This document shows, in pieces, positions 21,001-28,680 of a stretch of 49,717 nt of DNA. The stretch lies in IMG/VR virus record IMGVR_UViG_3300034073_002380, positions 1 through 49,717 of that record, one strand, 5' to 3'. The position numbers were made by a program, and so were the translations under genes. A model generated the notes under the pieces. The model saw only the letters and a program-made list of their open reading frames with translations, had not been told where the DNA came from and did not search any database. Numbering within the stretch: the stretch's first letter is position 1; each line of letters starts with the position of its first letter. The DNA is from a virus.

Positions 21001-24000
21001 ACTCTACGCGATCGGTCAGGAGCAGGCCTCAGAAATCGGCCGGCTGCTTTCCAGCCTGAATGCCTCGGTCAACGACTTCGTGGCCTTTGCCCGAAACGTC
21101 CCCGGCTACCTCAACTCGCTCTACCTCGATGTTTTCAACGGCCGCGAGGTTGTCGGAATCCTAGGCAAGATCATGGCCGCCTACCGTGGCCAGTTCACGC
21201 CGGGCGCGATCGACCAGATCATCAACGACAACCCGGGTCTCCAGCCGGCAATCGACCAGCTGGGAGTCATGGCGTTGGTTGACACCGGTGGTCGGGTCTA
21301 CCGCGCCGTTCAGGGGCGACTCAAGGCCAAGAAGGCGCCGAGCCAGAAGGCCAAGGAGAAGCGCGCCCGGGAAGATGAAGCCATCGACCAGATCATCGAG
21401 ATCGCGTTGGCACTCGGTGTTACCGAGCCGCCGACGCCTGCTGGACGCCGACTGACTTCGGACGAGCGCCTCGCGCTGATGACCAAGCCTGCGACCCAGG
21501 CCAAAGTCCAGAAGGCCACCGAGGATGCCGTCAAGCAGGCAGAGTTCAACGCGGGCTGGAACATCATGATGGCCAGCGCGGCCGGCAATGAAGGCCTTCG
21601 CGCCCAGTACCAGGAGGCCATGGCGGCTGGCGAAGACCCCGCACCCGAGGCCATCGAGGAAGGCCTGGACCTCCCGCAGTACGCCCACTGGCGGACGATT
21701 CGCGACGGGTTCCTGAACTACTCGCCGACGACCATCAAGCTCGCCCAGGACGTGATTCGCGGCCGGTTCAAGGGTGTGCAGTTTGGGCCGAAGAAGCCCA
21801 CCCCTCCGGCGCCTCCCAAGGTTGACCTCGTTCGCCTGGTGCAGTCTCCCAATGAAGAGATGAGCCGCGTGATTGGCCAACAGCTGAACGCCATTGGCGC
21901 GATCATGGATGTTGCCGGCGCATCCCCCGAGGCCAAGGCCCGCGTGATGCAGATGATCACGGCCAACGTGGGTTCTCAGATCCAGCTGGCCCGTCAGCGT
22001 GTGCTGAACAGCTTCCTGGACACCAAGACCAAGACCAAGCCGGTGACCGCGAGCGATCGTTTGCAGCGGTTGATCAATGCCGGCATCACCGAGGACCCGC
22101 ACTACAAGACTCAGAAGACCCGGGACCTCCTCAAGCGGGTCGCCAACAAATTCATGAACACCAAGGAGTTCATGGATATGGCGACGCGGACCCGCGCCGA
22201 GAAACTGGCGTTCCTGAACCAGAAGTTCTTCGAGATCACGACCGCCGAGCGTCTGACCGACGAGTGGATGCAGGGCGCTGTCTGGACGCATCTGACCGAG
22301 AAAATGATGGAGGCCGAGAACTCCGTCGTGAGCCAGATCGTTGGCGCCAAGGACGTGAGCTTTGACCCGGCGCTCCCGAAGACCGATGCCCAGCGCGCCG
22401 CCGAACGCGCCAAGGCCGTCGAGCGCCTGGCAGGCGGCATCCGTGCGGGCCTGCTGGACCAGCGCATCGCCGAGAGTGTGGCGCGCAATCCGGCGTTGCA
22501 ACGGCTGGTGCCCAAGATGAGCGACCTGGTGAAGCGGGTGCTGGAGACGCCGCAGGGAACTCAAGCCCAGCTGGCCAAGGCGTTCTCTCAAGCACTCCTG
22601 AGTGAGCTTGCGATCGACCAGGCGCTGGCCGACAAGACCGGTGTTGCACTGGCCAAGGCATTCAGCGTCAAGTTTGAGCAGGCTCGCGTGAAGGCCTTGA
22701 AGCAGGCCGTCGAGAAGCTCACGCCGGAGGAAGCCAGGCAGGCCGGCCCAGGCACTCCGCTCTGGAAGAAGATCGAGCAGTTCGTGAACGCGGGCGGCAT
22801 GGATTCGACCACGCTCCTGCAAAGCATCGCACGTTCCGCCGGCTGGAAGGTGCCCAGCGAAGAGGAAGTCACGCGCCTTCGCGACCTGGCTCGCCTCGAG
22901 CAGAACCTCAGCACGGCCACTGCCGAGGAGAAGCAGAAGGGGATCACCGACGACATCAAGGCGGCGGCCAACCTTGGCAAGCGCGCCGAGATCATGCGCG
23001 AGATCCAGCGGCGTTGGGCCTCGATGACCATGCCCATCCGTGGCAACAAGGAGAACCGTGCGCGTGCGATCAACGAGTACGTATCGGCCAATCTGCTGTT
23101 CAAGATGGGCTTCATCACCAAGCAGCTGACCGACACGTTCACCCAGATGTTCTACTACACGCCGACGCGAGCAGTCGCAGCGGCGGCAAACCGGTACGCG
23201 ACCGACAAGTCACTGAATCGGCAGACGCGCCTGTGGAAGGATGTCGCGACCTCGCTCGAGGATTCTTACAAGGCGCGCTTCCAGGCGATCAACATGGCGC
23301 TCACGTCTGCCCTGGAGGCAGCCAAGGGCCGTGCCGAAAAGGACACCATCCTGGGAATCCAGAGTGGTATCCGGGCCCTGGACCGAGTGAACGCCCAGGC
23401 TACCGAGTATGCGAAGAAGGGTGACTACGCCCGCGCCACGGTGCTTCGCATCATCGGCATCTCCCAGCTGGCGTTCCGGTTCGCATCCTCACTGGACGCG
23501 CTCCAAGGCGTCCTGGCTGAACAACAGGAGATCGGCCTCTGGGCAGAGTCTCAGTTCCGGTTGCAGGGAATGACGCCTGCCGAGGCGCGGCGCGCTGCCA
23601 AGGCGGCGCTGGGTGACGCGATTGCGGAGTACGCACTGGCCCAGACGCTGGTTGGTGACGATCCCAACATCGCCCCGAAAGAACGCCGGGCTGCCGCATG
23701 GAACGTCGTGCGCGCTCGCCAGTACCAGCGCATCAAGGCAGCCGGCCTGGATGTCGATGCGCTCAAGGAAATCACCCAGGATATCCGATCAACCATCGGA
23801 TGGAACATCGAGGAGACCGGCGGCTTCGGTGGGGTGATCGGGCAGAACATCAAGAAGTTGAGCGACTGGATGTCGAAAATGGGCCTACCGAATCCGGTCG
23901 GCCGCTTCTCAAACGCGATCGCCATCGGCGTGAACCGTGCGCTCACGTTCGCTGGTGGCGGGTTCGTTCCCAAGGCGTTCGAGGGATCGGCCTGGTACAA

Positions 24001-24973
24001 GACCCCGGAAGACCTCGCCCAGCGCAAGATCGAGGCAGCCACCGGGCTCGGTCTGTCTGGTGCCCTCGGAGCACTGGTGCTCTCCGGCGCGCTGCGCGTA
24101 TTCACCAGGTGGCCGGACGACAAGGAGGAAGCTGACATCTGGGAGCGCGACGGGCACCGGCCGGGCACCATGGAACTCGATCTGCCTGGCGGTAAGATCC
24201 TGCGCGTCTCCCTCAACACCGGGCCGATCCAGATTGCTCGCCCAGCTCTGGCCGCCATCGGTGAGTTGCAGTACCAGATTTGGCATCGCAACCGGATGAA
24301 CCAGAAGGCCGAAGCTGCTGCCAAGAAGAAGGGCCTGAAGTTCGAGCCTCGAGAACTGACCGCCAAGGACATCGCCTGGTCACTAGGGTACGGCGCCTAT
24401 TCGGCGGTCGCCCAGGGGCGCACGGCTTCCGGCCTGATTGGGTCCGGTGTGTACCGCCAGTCGCCCGATATCGGCAAGATTGCGGCCGCATCTGTCAGTC
24501 CGCTGATTCCGTTCCAGCCGCTGATGCGCGAGGCCACCGCCATGGCGGGCCCGCAGTTCGATCCGAAGGAACAGACGTTCATCAACCTCCTGGTGCCGAC
24601 GCCCTGGAGCGGCAAGGTCGATCGGAACTTCCTTGGCGACCCCGTTGGCACCCCGCGTGCCCAGGAGCGCATCATGTCGATCCTCACCGGCGGCACCGCG
24701 ATCATCGGAGGCCCAGAAGAAGATCGCGCTTACGAGGTGCTCAAGGCTACTGGGTGGACGCCGGCAACCCAGCAGAACAACCGGTTCTACCAGTTCGGGC
24801 GAGTTCAGCGCCAGGCCACTCCGGAAGAGTTGACCAGGATGCAGGAGGTTCGTGCGACAGAACTCAAGACGCGCATCTCGCAGCTGGATCCTCAGACTGC
24901 GACCAAGCGCCGCCTCGATCGCATCGAAGACATCGCGAATGATCGTGCGAAAAAAGCGGTTGGCGCAAGATAG
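15071..24973 (+). CDS. Giant polyvalent ejection protein with SNF2-type helicase (3,300 aa)
   Basis: This single gene is a fifth of the genome. It opens MPRIVEIPDVARLSFPDDLS, then a Gly/Ala-rich part (about 135-330) typical of large injected phage proteins. Further on are an ExoX-C-like segment (VGFGKHSNLLVKDLFAQ, about 710), a small module with RKWQDDIKAEGGRY (about 805), and an SF2/SNF2 ATPase at about 890-1400: APGTGKT (937), IFDEAHAIKN (1005), ATPFENP (1043), ATMAKGGTGLSL (1310), EQVSLRSARYG (1343). A compact beta module (GDRFSVQGEQFEV, about 1610) is followed by long Ala-rich helices to the end, with a hydrophobic stretch near 3000. Its closest type is the DarB-like/polyvalent proteins packaged and injected to protect or process incoming DNA. 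No methylase or lysozyme motif was seen. Codon use becomes GC-richer after about 19 kb. Confidence 0.8.
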   Translation: MPRIVEIPDVARLSFPDDLSEDEILAATRNFYEQSKQGAIGAAGSAAIREPARQTGGAMKALARLGDWFQPPDINPETGIPVWQRAESTFFGPETVTPVEKPPEVPLEERGLYKAGEALQRGAEKMFPVSPLREEDFLTQVGAGIGSLPTSIIPYAGPVIYGLSAGEDAAEKAGKFYDNKIAEAMAAGNATEASRLQEEKKSQQAIQFGINAPLGYATERLLGVVPGVKQITEGGGKLIPKLAAGQTVENAKKLAGYFAKQGIKPTAGEFAQEGLEQVGGNLGEMTYNPEAEFTAGVLDASGVGGTVGAVTSIPLALLGSKLRKNRLDRIKDFRDTRLAEGPLSDQQINEINNRIVAGRPFTEAQPGAFLSLLEDDPAVQSSVGGNNAELLPNATATLAGINSGGAPSGPIRIVPPEDESTLTSIGAKLPEMQLETDVGEEILTTTPDAIQKQGADESLLRGEGSQVGLSEVDQGGRAPEGEGAEAQGQAEVQPLTIEETQEYNRAVDSLGGASAYDVLNEEELTRFEDLGERVRQLEDAGWLFDEETGWTNPAAPAPAPTVAPAETPTAPAAAAPVAPVTSRTFPFQDRKVDGMIDRDTGDIIAFAKSIVGTPDERGSSPKYTIRVDQDVTIDASSEKALDNALQKISSGAPVRVFRNAGKGVTLDFNEPGPVTPAPVTTPAAPRPVATPRPAPTPTPRPAPAPQNALANQTVGFGKHSNLLVKDLFAQQPDYAMWLVRSTRSAAPGSRTRQVGDYIVDLFEYQQAVLKAKADSEAVLTNENQAALAKLRINAFVNPDGSIAISGNTRKWQDDIKAEGGRYSKDSQSWTIDAAGLGRFISRSGPDSGTAGQQRSSSAAYTRNTELRKLREDADNRPDRSGLEGGVDNYLGVETQELIRQGEEFGIPREVGDEQIEDAALMVQAFANKRPFFMLSSAPGTGKTFVLGAGIREMQDRFARNIIYVTLNRGLIKQIQQDLKAYNLGPVKFITYSEMKDLPAEESDVLIFDEAHAIKNLAGSGSEQAKKAQEWILKTKFPIFSTATPFENPTQTAYLLNTGIFDSFGDYKQFALTYGATPIRDSGGNIVRTVWLPTKTNEQDQIAARNFFRKEGIFTARKTRLPANQVDSRLVAIKGDEEWTNTYNAFAAEAEAQKSSIDGTEKMWIINYKKRLLEASKIRNAISEARRALNAGRWPIIFVETKAERSIDIEEQRRLQDEYNRDKALAKMMGGETPRRSDYPGLLSDGIINVLEATMDRLGTTVISIPSAEDVIKNEIGANDVAIFTGSVPDARAQKNLELWRGPRPMVLVATMAKGGTGLSLHDKTGKHPTTQINVNLPWTATQVEQVSLRSARYGLKGTAQMQWLFADNIPFERELAARVGGRMRDMGALVQGEAGAAATNIKNFNFEDESFSEANAAEAAKKDLTKEEPKVTPPPTTPAPAAAPKAKKAREWTFRGDILDDIINLGGVMSRSQAKKEGRLDAIKSLYDDAPRLKPFFNKIFAGRSRGTASRNQPDVLLQELAMENPGKYGDMTVAEFWAEIEKAARGREGDAAEARKEAKAAAAGAEEAMGLDAFLQAQDEAFADAQAEAMQRKDEPGGPIEVSVGSLSLGDRFSVQGEQFEVTGITPDGDYTIRDGQKFGVQSLTEYDTIFVDEPPDRGGGDTFNFPSEPPDRGGGGAVNAPTEGPAPAERKPRLAAGENQGDLIASTQAEPFALVGEQVVDLEARKQKAQAAARAAAEAKAAQEKAQTQMDLGDAASQAADAIAQFVESITPKAGITEGPTPEESARRVLKALADLAAAAIRAGVQTATEWASSLNLKLTPALQYAWDQAQGATAEPTPEIIEDVQNISRNAPSSDFGMVYSTPEEPVTTKRGAFEDRVAGRRALTRGVRDAGIQLALDAFNEAGVKVRSVTGDLFAPVDGVDQEAAGRRLITVAIEKLRQATIEGRRDTTYSLINSLRNHFGIAEGFSPETRNKLYAIGQEQASEIGRLLSSLNASVNDFVAFARNVPGYLNSLYLDVFNGREVVGILGKIMAAYRGQFTPGAIDQIINDNPGLQPAIDQLGVMALVDTGGRVYRAVQGRLKAKKAPSQKAKEKRAREDEAIDQIIEIALALGVTEPPTPAGRRLTSDERLALMTKPATQAKVQKATEDAVKQAEFNAGWNIMMASAAGNEGLRAQYQEAMAAGEDPAPEAIEEGLDLPQYAHWRTIRDGFLNYSPTTIKLAQDVIRGRFKGVQFGPKKPTPPAPPKVDLVRLVQSPNEEMSRVIGQQLNAIGAIMDVAGASPEAKARVMQMITANVGSQIQLARQRVLNSFLDTKTKTKPVTASDRLQRLINAGITEDPHYKTQKTRDLLKRVANKFMNTKEFMDMATRTRAEKLAFLNQKFFEITTAERLTDEWMQGAVWTHLTEKMMEAENSVVSQIVGAKDVSFDPALPKTDAQRAAERAKAVERLAGGIRAGLLDQRIAESVARNPALQRLVPKMSDLVKRVLETPQGTQAQLAKAFSQALLSELAIDQALADKTGVALAKAFSVKFEQARVKALKQAVEKLTPEEARQAGPGTPLWKKIEQFVNAGGMDSTTLLQSIARSAGWKVPSEEEVTRLRDLARLEQNLSTATAEEKQKGITDDIKAAANLGKRAEIMREIQRRWASMTMPIRGNKENRARAINEYVSANLLFKMGFITKQLTDTFTQMFYYTPTRAVAAAANRYATDKSLNRQTRLWKDVATSLEDSYKARFQAINMALTSALEAAKGRAEKDTILGIQSGIRALDRVNAQATEYAKKGDYARATVLRIIGISQLAFRFASSLDALQGVLAEQQEIGLWAESQFRLQGMTPAEARRAAKAALGDAIAEYALAQTLVGDDPNIAPKERRAAAWNVVRARQYQRIKAAGLDVDALKEITQDIRSTIGWNIEETGGFGGVIGQNIKKLSDWMSKMGLPNPVGRFSNAIAIGVNRALTFAGGGFVPKAFEGSAWYKTPEDLAQRKIEAATGLGLSGALGALVLSGALRVFTRWPDDKEEADIWERDGHRPGTMELDLPGGKILRVSLNTGPIQIARPALAAIGELQYQIWHRNRMNQKAEAAAKKKGLKFEPRELTAKDIAWSLGYGAYSAVAQGRTASGLIGSGVYRQSPDIGKIAAASVSPLIPFQPLMREATAMAGPQFDPKEQTFINLLVPTPWSGKVDRNFLGDPVGTPRAQERIMSILTGGTAIIGGPEEDRAYEVLKATGWTPATQQNNRFYQFGRVQRQATPEELTRMQEVRATELKTRISQLDPQTATKRRLDRIEDIANDRAKKAVGAR

Positions 24974-24978
24974 TGTGC

Positions 24979-25007
24979 TTGACGGTGTACGTCAGTTGCC
25001 ATACGGT
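24979..25007 (+). promoter_or_regulatory. Promoter for the recT operon (TTGACG-N17-TACGGT)
   Basis: The -35 box TTGACG (24979-24984) and -10 box TACGGT (25002-25007) are separated by 17 bases in the only gap of this region. The recT ATG is 9 bases after the -10 box, so the transcript would begin at or within a few bases of the ATG: leaderless or nearly so, with no room for a Shine-Dalgarno. The same box pair and spacing occurs at 37673-37645 on the minus strand. Confidence 0.7.
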
Positions 25008-25017
25008 GACTGACGTA
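24988..25017. promoter_or_regulatory. 30-bp palindromic operator over the recT promoter
   Basis: TACGTCAGT (24988-24996) and ACTGACGTA (25009-25017) are perfect 9-bp inverted repeats with 12 bases between. The whole 30 bp matches its own complement at 12 of 15 pairs. It covers the promoter spacer, the -10 box and the first base of recT. A second inverted pair, TGACG (24980-24984) and CGTCA (24990-24994), overlaps it. A dimeric repressor bound here would block polymerase; the protein is not identified, but the phage RHH protein is a candidate. Confidence 0.7.
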
Positions 25018-26027
25018 TGAGCAATCTTGCACTACAGCAAACCACTCCAACGCAATCCCAAGCACTGAGCGCGTTCTCTTCGGAGAGCGCGTTCGTTTCT
25101 GTGCAACGCATGGCCAAGGCCCTGGCGTCCAGCACGCTCGTTCCCGACGCGTATCGGGGCGAGGCCAACCTCGGCAACTGCATCATCGCGCTCGAACTCT
25201 CGCAGCGCATCGGCGCCTCGGTCATGGCCGTGATGCAGTCGATGGTTCCCATTCACGGCAAGCCCACGTGGTCTGCCGCCTTCCTGATCGCCACGGTCAA
25301 CAGCTGCGGCCGGTTCTCCCCGATGCGGTTCCGCTGGGTTGGAAAGGAGAACACCGACGAGTGGGGATGCCGCGCCTACGCTGTCGAGCGGGAAGGTAAC
25401 CTCGAACTGGTCGGCGCCCTGGTGACGATCGCCATGGCCAAGGCCGAAGGCTGGTACACCAAGAACGGTTCCAAGTGGAAGACCATGCCGGAGCAGATGC
25501 TTCAGTATCGCGCCGCTGCGTTCTGGACCCGCGCCTATGCGCCCGAGATCGCTCTCGGTATGCACACCGCCGAGGAGATCCACGACACGCCAGAGGCCAA
25601 TCAGGTCGTGAAGCCGGTCGTCATGGACGTGACTCCGACGCCGCCCGAGCCGAAGCCGCGCCGCACCAAGAAGGAGCCCGAGGCTGTCGTCGTGCAGGAG
25701 CCTACGCCGGTGCAGGTCGATCAGGTTGATTCGGAACCTGAGCCCGCGCCCGCCGCACCTGAGCCCGTGCCAGCACCTGAGCCCACGCCTGCTCCTGCTC
25801 CCGCACCGGTGGCACCTCCGGCCGAGAACATCGAAACCGTCGAGGGCACACTGCTGTCCATCGGCCTCACCTACGAGCAGCTGGTCGCCATGGCCACCGA
25901 ACTCAGCTGGTGGCCGAACCCCGAGGCGTACCCGACCGCCGCTGACCTGCCCGAGGAACTCGCCAACTGGGTGATCCGCAACCGCCGGGGCATCGCTCGC
26001 CAGGCGGCGAAGGGGGGTGCGAAGTGA
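25017..26027 (+). CDS. recT: RecT-family single-strand annealing protein
   Basis: Anneals complementary ssDNA in homologous recombination and replication. Residues 1-195 follow the RecT pattern: MAKALASSTLVPDAYRG, ANLGNCIIALELSQRIGAS, MQSMVPIHGKPTWSAAFLIA, then KWKTMPEQMLQYRAAAFWTR and APEIALGM. This core is followed by a Pro/Glu/Ala-rich linker (about 200-275) and a separate C-terminal domain (about 280-336, LSWWPNPEAYP), making it longer than usual RecT proteins (about 270 aa). It heads the operon directly behind a promoter-operator and overlaps the nuclease gene by GTGA, behind a GGGGGG ribosome site. The linker plus extra domain may hold a partner, for example SSB or the nuclease. Confidence 0.9.
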   Translation: MSNLALQQTTPTQSQALSAFSSESAFVSVQRMAKALASSTLVPDAYRGEANLGNCIIALELSQRIGASVMAVMQSMVPIHGKPTWSAAFLIATVNSCGRFSPMRFRWVGKENTDEWGCRAYAVEREGNLELVGALVTIAMAKAEGWYTKNGSKWKTMPEQMLQYRAAAFWTRAYAPEIALGMHTAEEIHDTPEANQVVKPVVMDVTPTPPEPKPRRTKKEPEAVVVQEPTPVQVDQVDSEPEPAPAAPEPVPAPEPTPAPAPAPVAPPAENIETVEGTLLSIGLTYEQLVAMATELSWWPNPEAYPTAADLPEELANWVIRNRRGIARQAAKGGAK

Positions 26028-26827
26028 AAATCGTCCACCCCATCAGCGTGGCTCAGTACCGCGCACACCCCGCGATCAACGTCTCTGCACTCAAGGCATT
26101 CAGTCGCTCGCCAGCCCACGCTCTGGCTGGGTTCGAGGAAGAGAAGGAGACCACCGAGGCCATGAACATCGGAAGCCTGCTGGACCACAAGGTCCTCGGC
26201 ACCGACTACCTGTTCACCACCAGCCCCTACGATGAGTTCCGCACCAAGGAAGCCCGGGCCTGGCGCGACGAGACCCGCGAGCGCGGCGTGACCGTCTTCA
26301 AGCAGGAAGAGATCGAGACTGTCGAGAAGATGGTTGCCAGCATCCGGGCTCACCCGGTCGCCTCGCACCTGCTCTTCAACCAGGCGGGGCGTTCCCAGGT
26401 GGGGATCTTCGGTGAGTTCGATGGCTGCGAGCGCAAGGGCCTGATCGATCGTGTGCCGGATATCACGCCGGTCCTGGTCGATCTGAAGAAGTGTCGTGAT
26501 GCCAGCAAGGCTGGTTTCCGTCGCCAGATTGGCCAGCTGCGCTACGACGTGCAGGCCGCGTACTATCGCGATCTGTGGCGTGACATCACCGGCGAGACTC
26601 GGGAGTGGCAGTGGGTCTGCGTCGAAGACTTCGAGCCATACGCAGTGGCCGTGTACCAGCTGGATCGGGAATCCTGCGAGGTAGCATCACGCACTTGGCA
26701 GAGTTGGATTCGGCAGTGGATGGCCTGCGAGGACACGGACTCCTGGCCGGGATACAACGGGGACAGCGCGGGATTGATTTCCAGCCCCACGTGGATCCTG
26801 AAGAATGAAAGCACCACTGACTTCTGA
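26024..26827 (+). CDS. RecE-like PDDEXK exonuclease
   Basis: Expected to resect dsDNA ends to give ssDNA for the RecT partner. The 267-aa protein has the N-terminal VAQYRAHPAINVSALKAFSRSP of the exodeoxyribonuclease VIII-like PDDEXK family. The catalytic core reads FGEFDG, KGLIDRVPD and VLVDLKKCRDAS, then RRQIGQLRYDVQAAYYRD, providing the D, DxK and Q/Y elements. The GTG start overlaps the recT stop, so the two are translationally coupled, as in RecE/RecT and lambda Exo/Bet pairs. Its last 23 bases overlap the next gene. Confidence 0.88.
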   Translation: MKIVHPISVAQYRAHPAINVSALKAFSRSPAHALAGFEEEKETTEAMNIGSLLDHKVLGTDYLFTTSPYDEFRTKEARAWRDETRERGVTVFKQEEIETVEKMVASIRAHPVASHLLFNQAGRSQVGIFGEFDGCERKGLIDRVPDITPVLVDLKKCRDASKAGFRRQIGQLRYDVQAAYYRDLWRDITGETREWQWVCVEDFEPYAVAVYQLDRESCEVASRTWQSWIRQWMACEDTDSWPGYNGDSAGLISSPTWILKNESTTDF

Positions 26828-27062
26828 GCAGATCGCTCGCCTCCTCGGGGGCGTGGCGGTCAAGCCGGTGGCACCTGCGCCAGCCAAGCGCAAGCGCAAG
26901 GTCCGCACGACTGTCACGCCCTCCATGGCGGCTGAGATCCGGAAAACCTACGCCAAGAACTCAACCTACACCTGGGCCGAACTCGGCAAGAAATTCGGCC
27001 TTTCTCAGAGCGCAGCGCGCTCTGTCATTATCAATGAACGCTCTCCAAATCCGAAACACTGA
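26805..27062 (+). CDS. Small HTH DNA-binding protein (85 aa)
   Basis: A basic linker (KRKRKVRTTVTP) precedes a helix-turn-helix: MAAEIRKTYAKNSTYTWAEL, then GKKFGLSQSAARSVIINERS, the layout of resolvase-like HTH units. The N-terminus (LTSEQIARLLGG) is a second short helical part. The gene overlaps the exonuclease end and the next gene's start, within the recombination operon. A regulator or accessory DNA-binding subunit is likely; the target is unknown. Confidence 0.7.
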   Translation: MKAPLTSEQIARLLGGVAVKPVAPAPAKRKRKVRTTVTPSMAAEIRKTYAKNSTYTWAELGKKFGLSQSAARSVIINERSPNPKH

Positions 27063-27795
27063 ATCCGTCTCCATCCAGATTGTTCCAGCCGCATTCACGA
27101 TGCGACAGGACGTGCTGGATGACTCCGCCACCATCATCACCGTCAGCACACCAGCCACACAGAAAGCCGCCGTCGAAGCTGCCCGCGCAATCGCCAGCCT
27201 GCTCAAGGCTGTCGAGACATCACGCAAGGAGGCCAAGGCGCCCGTGCTGGACCTCGGGCAGCGTATCGATGCGACCGCCAAGGAGTTCATCAAGGACGTG
27301 CTGGCAGAGGAAGCGCGCCTGAAGCGACTGCTGACCGACTACGAGATCGAGCAACGCCGGCTGGCCATGGAAGCCGAACGCAAGCGCCAGGAGGAAGAAC
27401 GCAAGCTGCGCGCCGCAGAGGAGGCGCGACTGGCCGAGATCCGCCGTCGCGAAGAGGCCGCACGTCGTGACGCCATGATGGCCGAGACCGAAGCGCAACG
27501 CATCGCGGCCGAACGTGCTCAGGCTGCTGCCGCTGCCGAACGTGTTGTTGCTGCCGCTGCGGCTCGAACCGTCGTTGCTCCGGTGCCGATCCAGTCGGTC
27601 AAGGCTGCTGGCACGATCGTGCGCGACGAATGGAACTTCGAGGTCACCGACCTGGCCGCATTCGCTGCTGCCCATCCTGAGTTGGTGGAGATCACCGTGA
27701 AGCGCGCTGCCGTGTTGCAGAAGATCCGGGCCGGGTGTCGGCAGCTGGCTCACACCAGGATCTTCGAGGAAACCAAGGTGGGGGTGCGCTCATGA
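27034..27795 (+). CDS. Coiled-coil protein of recT operons (253 aa)
   Basis: Residues about 45-170 are a long charged helix rich in Glu, Arg and Ala (EARLKRLLTDYEIEQRRLAM), clearly coiled coil. The C-terminal 60 residues (TIVRDEWNFEVTDLAAFAA ... VEITVKRAAVLQKIRAG) are the small domain seen at the end of DUF1351-like proteins that accompany recT in many phages. Its role there is unproven; assistance to recombination is inferred from constant linkage. The start at 27034 lies inside the HTH gene; the stop overlaps the next ATG (ATGA). Confidence 0.75.
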   Translation: MNALQIRNTESVSIQIVPAAFTMRQDVLDDSATIITVSTPATQKAAVEAARAIASLLKAVETSRKEAKAPVLDLGQRIDATAKEFIKDVLAEEARLKRLLTDYEIEQRRLAMEAERKRQEEERKLRAAEEARLAEIRRREEAARRDAMMAETEAQRIAAERAQAAAAAERVVAAAAARTVVAPVPIQSVKAAGTIVRDEWNFEVTDLAAFAAAHPELVEITVKRAAVLQKIRAGCRQLAHTRIFEETKVGVRS

Positions 27796-28085
27796 ACCTG
27801 CTCAAGGAAGCTCCATCAATCGTCAGCAAAGCCATCTCACGCGGTCTGATATCGTACCCGCATGGCACCGAGTTCACCATCGACGGTCGGCCCAAGCCGA
27901 AGCTCGATGAGGTGCGCTACAAGAAGACGCCGCTGGAGCAGTACGCCTGCCTGCGCGCATGGGAGATGTCATGCAAAGGCATACCAAGGAAGGACATCGC
28001 TGTCGCAATCCGGTGCCCACTGGCGCGCCTGGATGCGGTGCTGGCACACGGCAAGGAGATTCACAAACGGAGGAACGCGAAATGA
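27792..28085 (+). CDS. Hypothetical protein with possible HTH (97 aa)
   Basis: A 97-aa basic protein. The C-terminal half reads LRAWEMSCKGIPRKDIAVAI then a second helix LARLDAVLAHG, compatible with a helix-turn-helix, followed by a basic tail (KEIHKRRNAK). It is coupled by ATGA overlaps on both sides. The start was moved to ATG 27792, since the longer frame overlaps the coiled-coil gene by 60 bases. Function unknown; DNA binding is a guess from charge and helix pattern. Confidence 0.65.
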   Translation: MNLLKEAPSIVSKAISRGLISYPHGTEFTIDGRPKPKLDEVRYKKTPLEQYACLRAWEMSCKGIPRKDIAVAIRCPLARLDAVLAHGKEIHKRRNAK

Positions 28086-28360
28086 CACCTGAAGAACGAA
28101 TGAGTCGGATCAATGATATCAGCTGGTGGCCGACCCACCATCTTTGCAGGAAGATTCCAAACACCCCCGCCGCCCGCGCCAAATTCATGAACACGCTCCA
28201 CGACATCATTGCCCGCAAGCCAGAGACACCCCGCAACAAGGTGGGCGCCGCGCTGGTGACCGACTTCGACAAGGTCTCCGCTGATCCAGCTGACATTGCC
28301 GAGGCCGTGCTCGTCACGCTGGGTGAGATTGAGGCGGTGAAGAAAGGGGGGAAGTTGTGA
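28082..28360 (+). CDS. Hypothetical protein (92 aa)
   Basis: Begins MTPEERMSRINDISWWPTHH, then KFMNTLHDIIARKPETPRNK and a C-terminal acidic-hydrophobic helix (DIAEAVLVTLGEIEAVKK). No recognised family. The ATG overlaps the preceding stop (ATGA), preceded by GGAGGAACGCGAA, a good ribosome site. The stop overlaps the next GTG (GTGA) behind GGGGGG. It belongs to the coupled early accessory row. Confidence 0.65.
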   Translation: MTPEERMSRINDISWWPTHHLCRKIPNTPAARAKFMNTLHDIIARKPETPRNKVGAALVTDFDKVSADPADIAEAVLVTLGEIEAVKKGGKL

Positions 28361-28629
28361 GCCAACCAATCGACGACGGGGGACCGGCGTTTCCTAGCGA
28401 GGAACAAATACGCTGCAACGGTGAAGTATGTGACACTCGCAAGTTCCCCGGCATGACACTCCGCGACTACTTTGCTGCGGCGGCCACTGAAAAAGACATT
28501 CAGGAGTTTATTCCTGCAACCTGTGGAGAAGCTGATCAGTTCCGGCAAAAACACGGATTCTTACCAAGTCGTCAGTGGGCGAGATATTGCCATGCCGACG
28601 TGATGCTTAAGGCGAGAAACCGCCAATGA
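28357..28629 (+). CDS. Small phage protein of the DGGPAFP/GMTLRDYF family (90 aa)
   Basis: Carries the hallmark motifs DGGPAFPSEE (about residues 7-16) and FPGMTLRDYFAAAA (about 28-43), ending with YCHADVMLKAR. Short proteins with this pattern are very widespread in phages and prophages near recombination genes, but their job is unknown. The GTG start overlaps the previous stop behind a GGGGGGAAGTT ribosome site. From here to about 29.93 kb the DNA is visibly AT-richer than the flanks. Confidence 0.8.
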   Translation: MSQPIDDGGPAFPSEEQIRCNGEVCDTRKFPGMTLRDYFAAAATEKDIQEFIPATCGEADQFRQKHGFLPSRQWARYCHADVMLKARNRQ

Positions 28630-28680
28630 CCGTTTCACTCAATATATCAACTCCACCAAACACTGAAACATAAACAACAA

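Noticed and set aside
21161-22822. 553-codon minus-strand frame inside the giant gene
   Set aside because: Low-complexity Leu/Gly/Arg/His translation, fully inside the coding strand of the polyvalent protein; a shadow frame.
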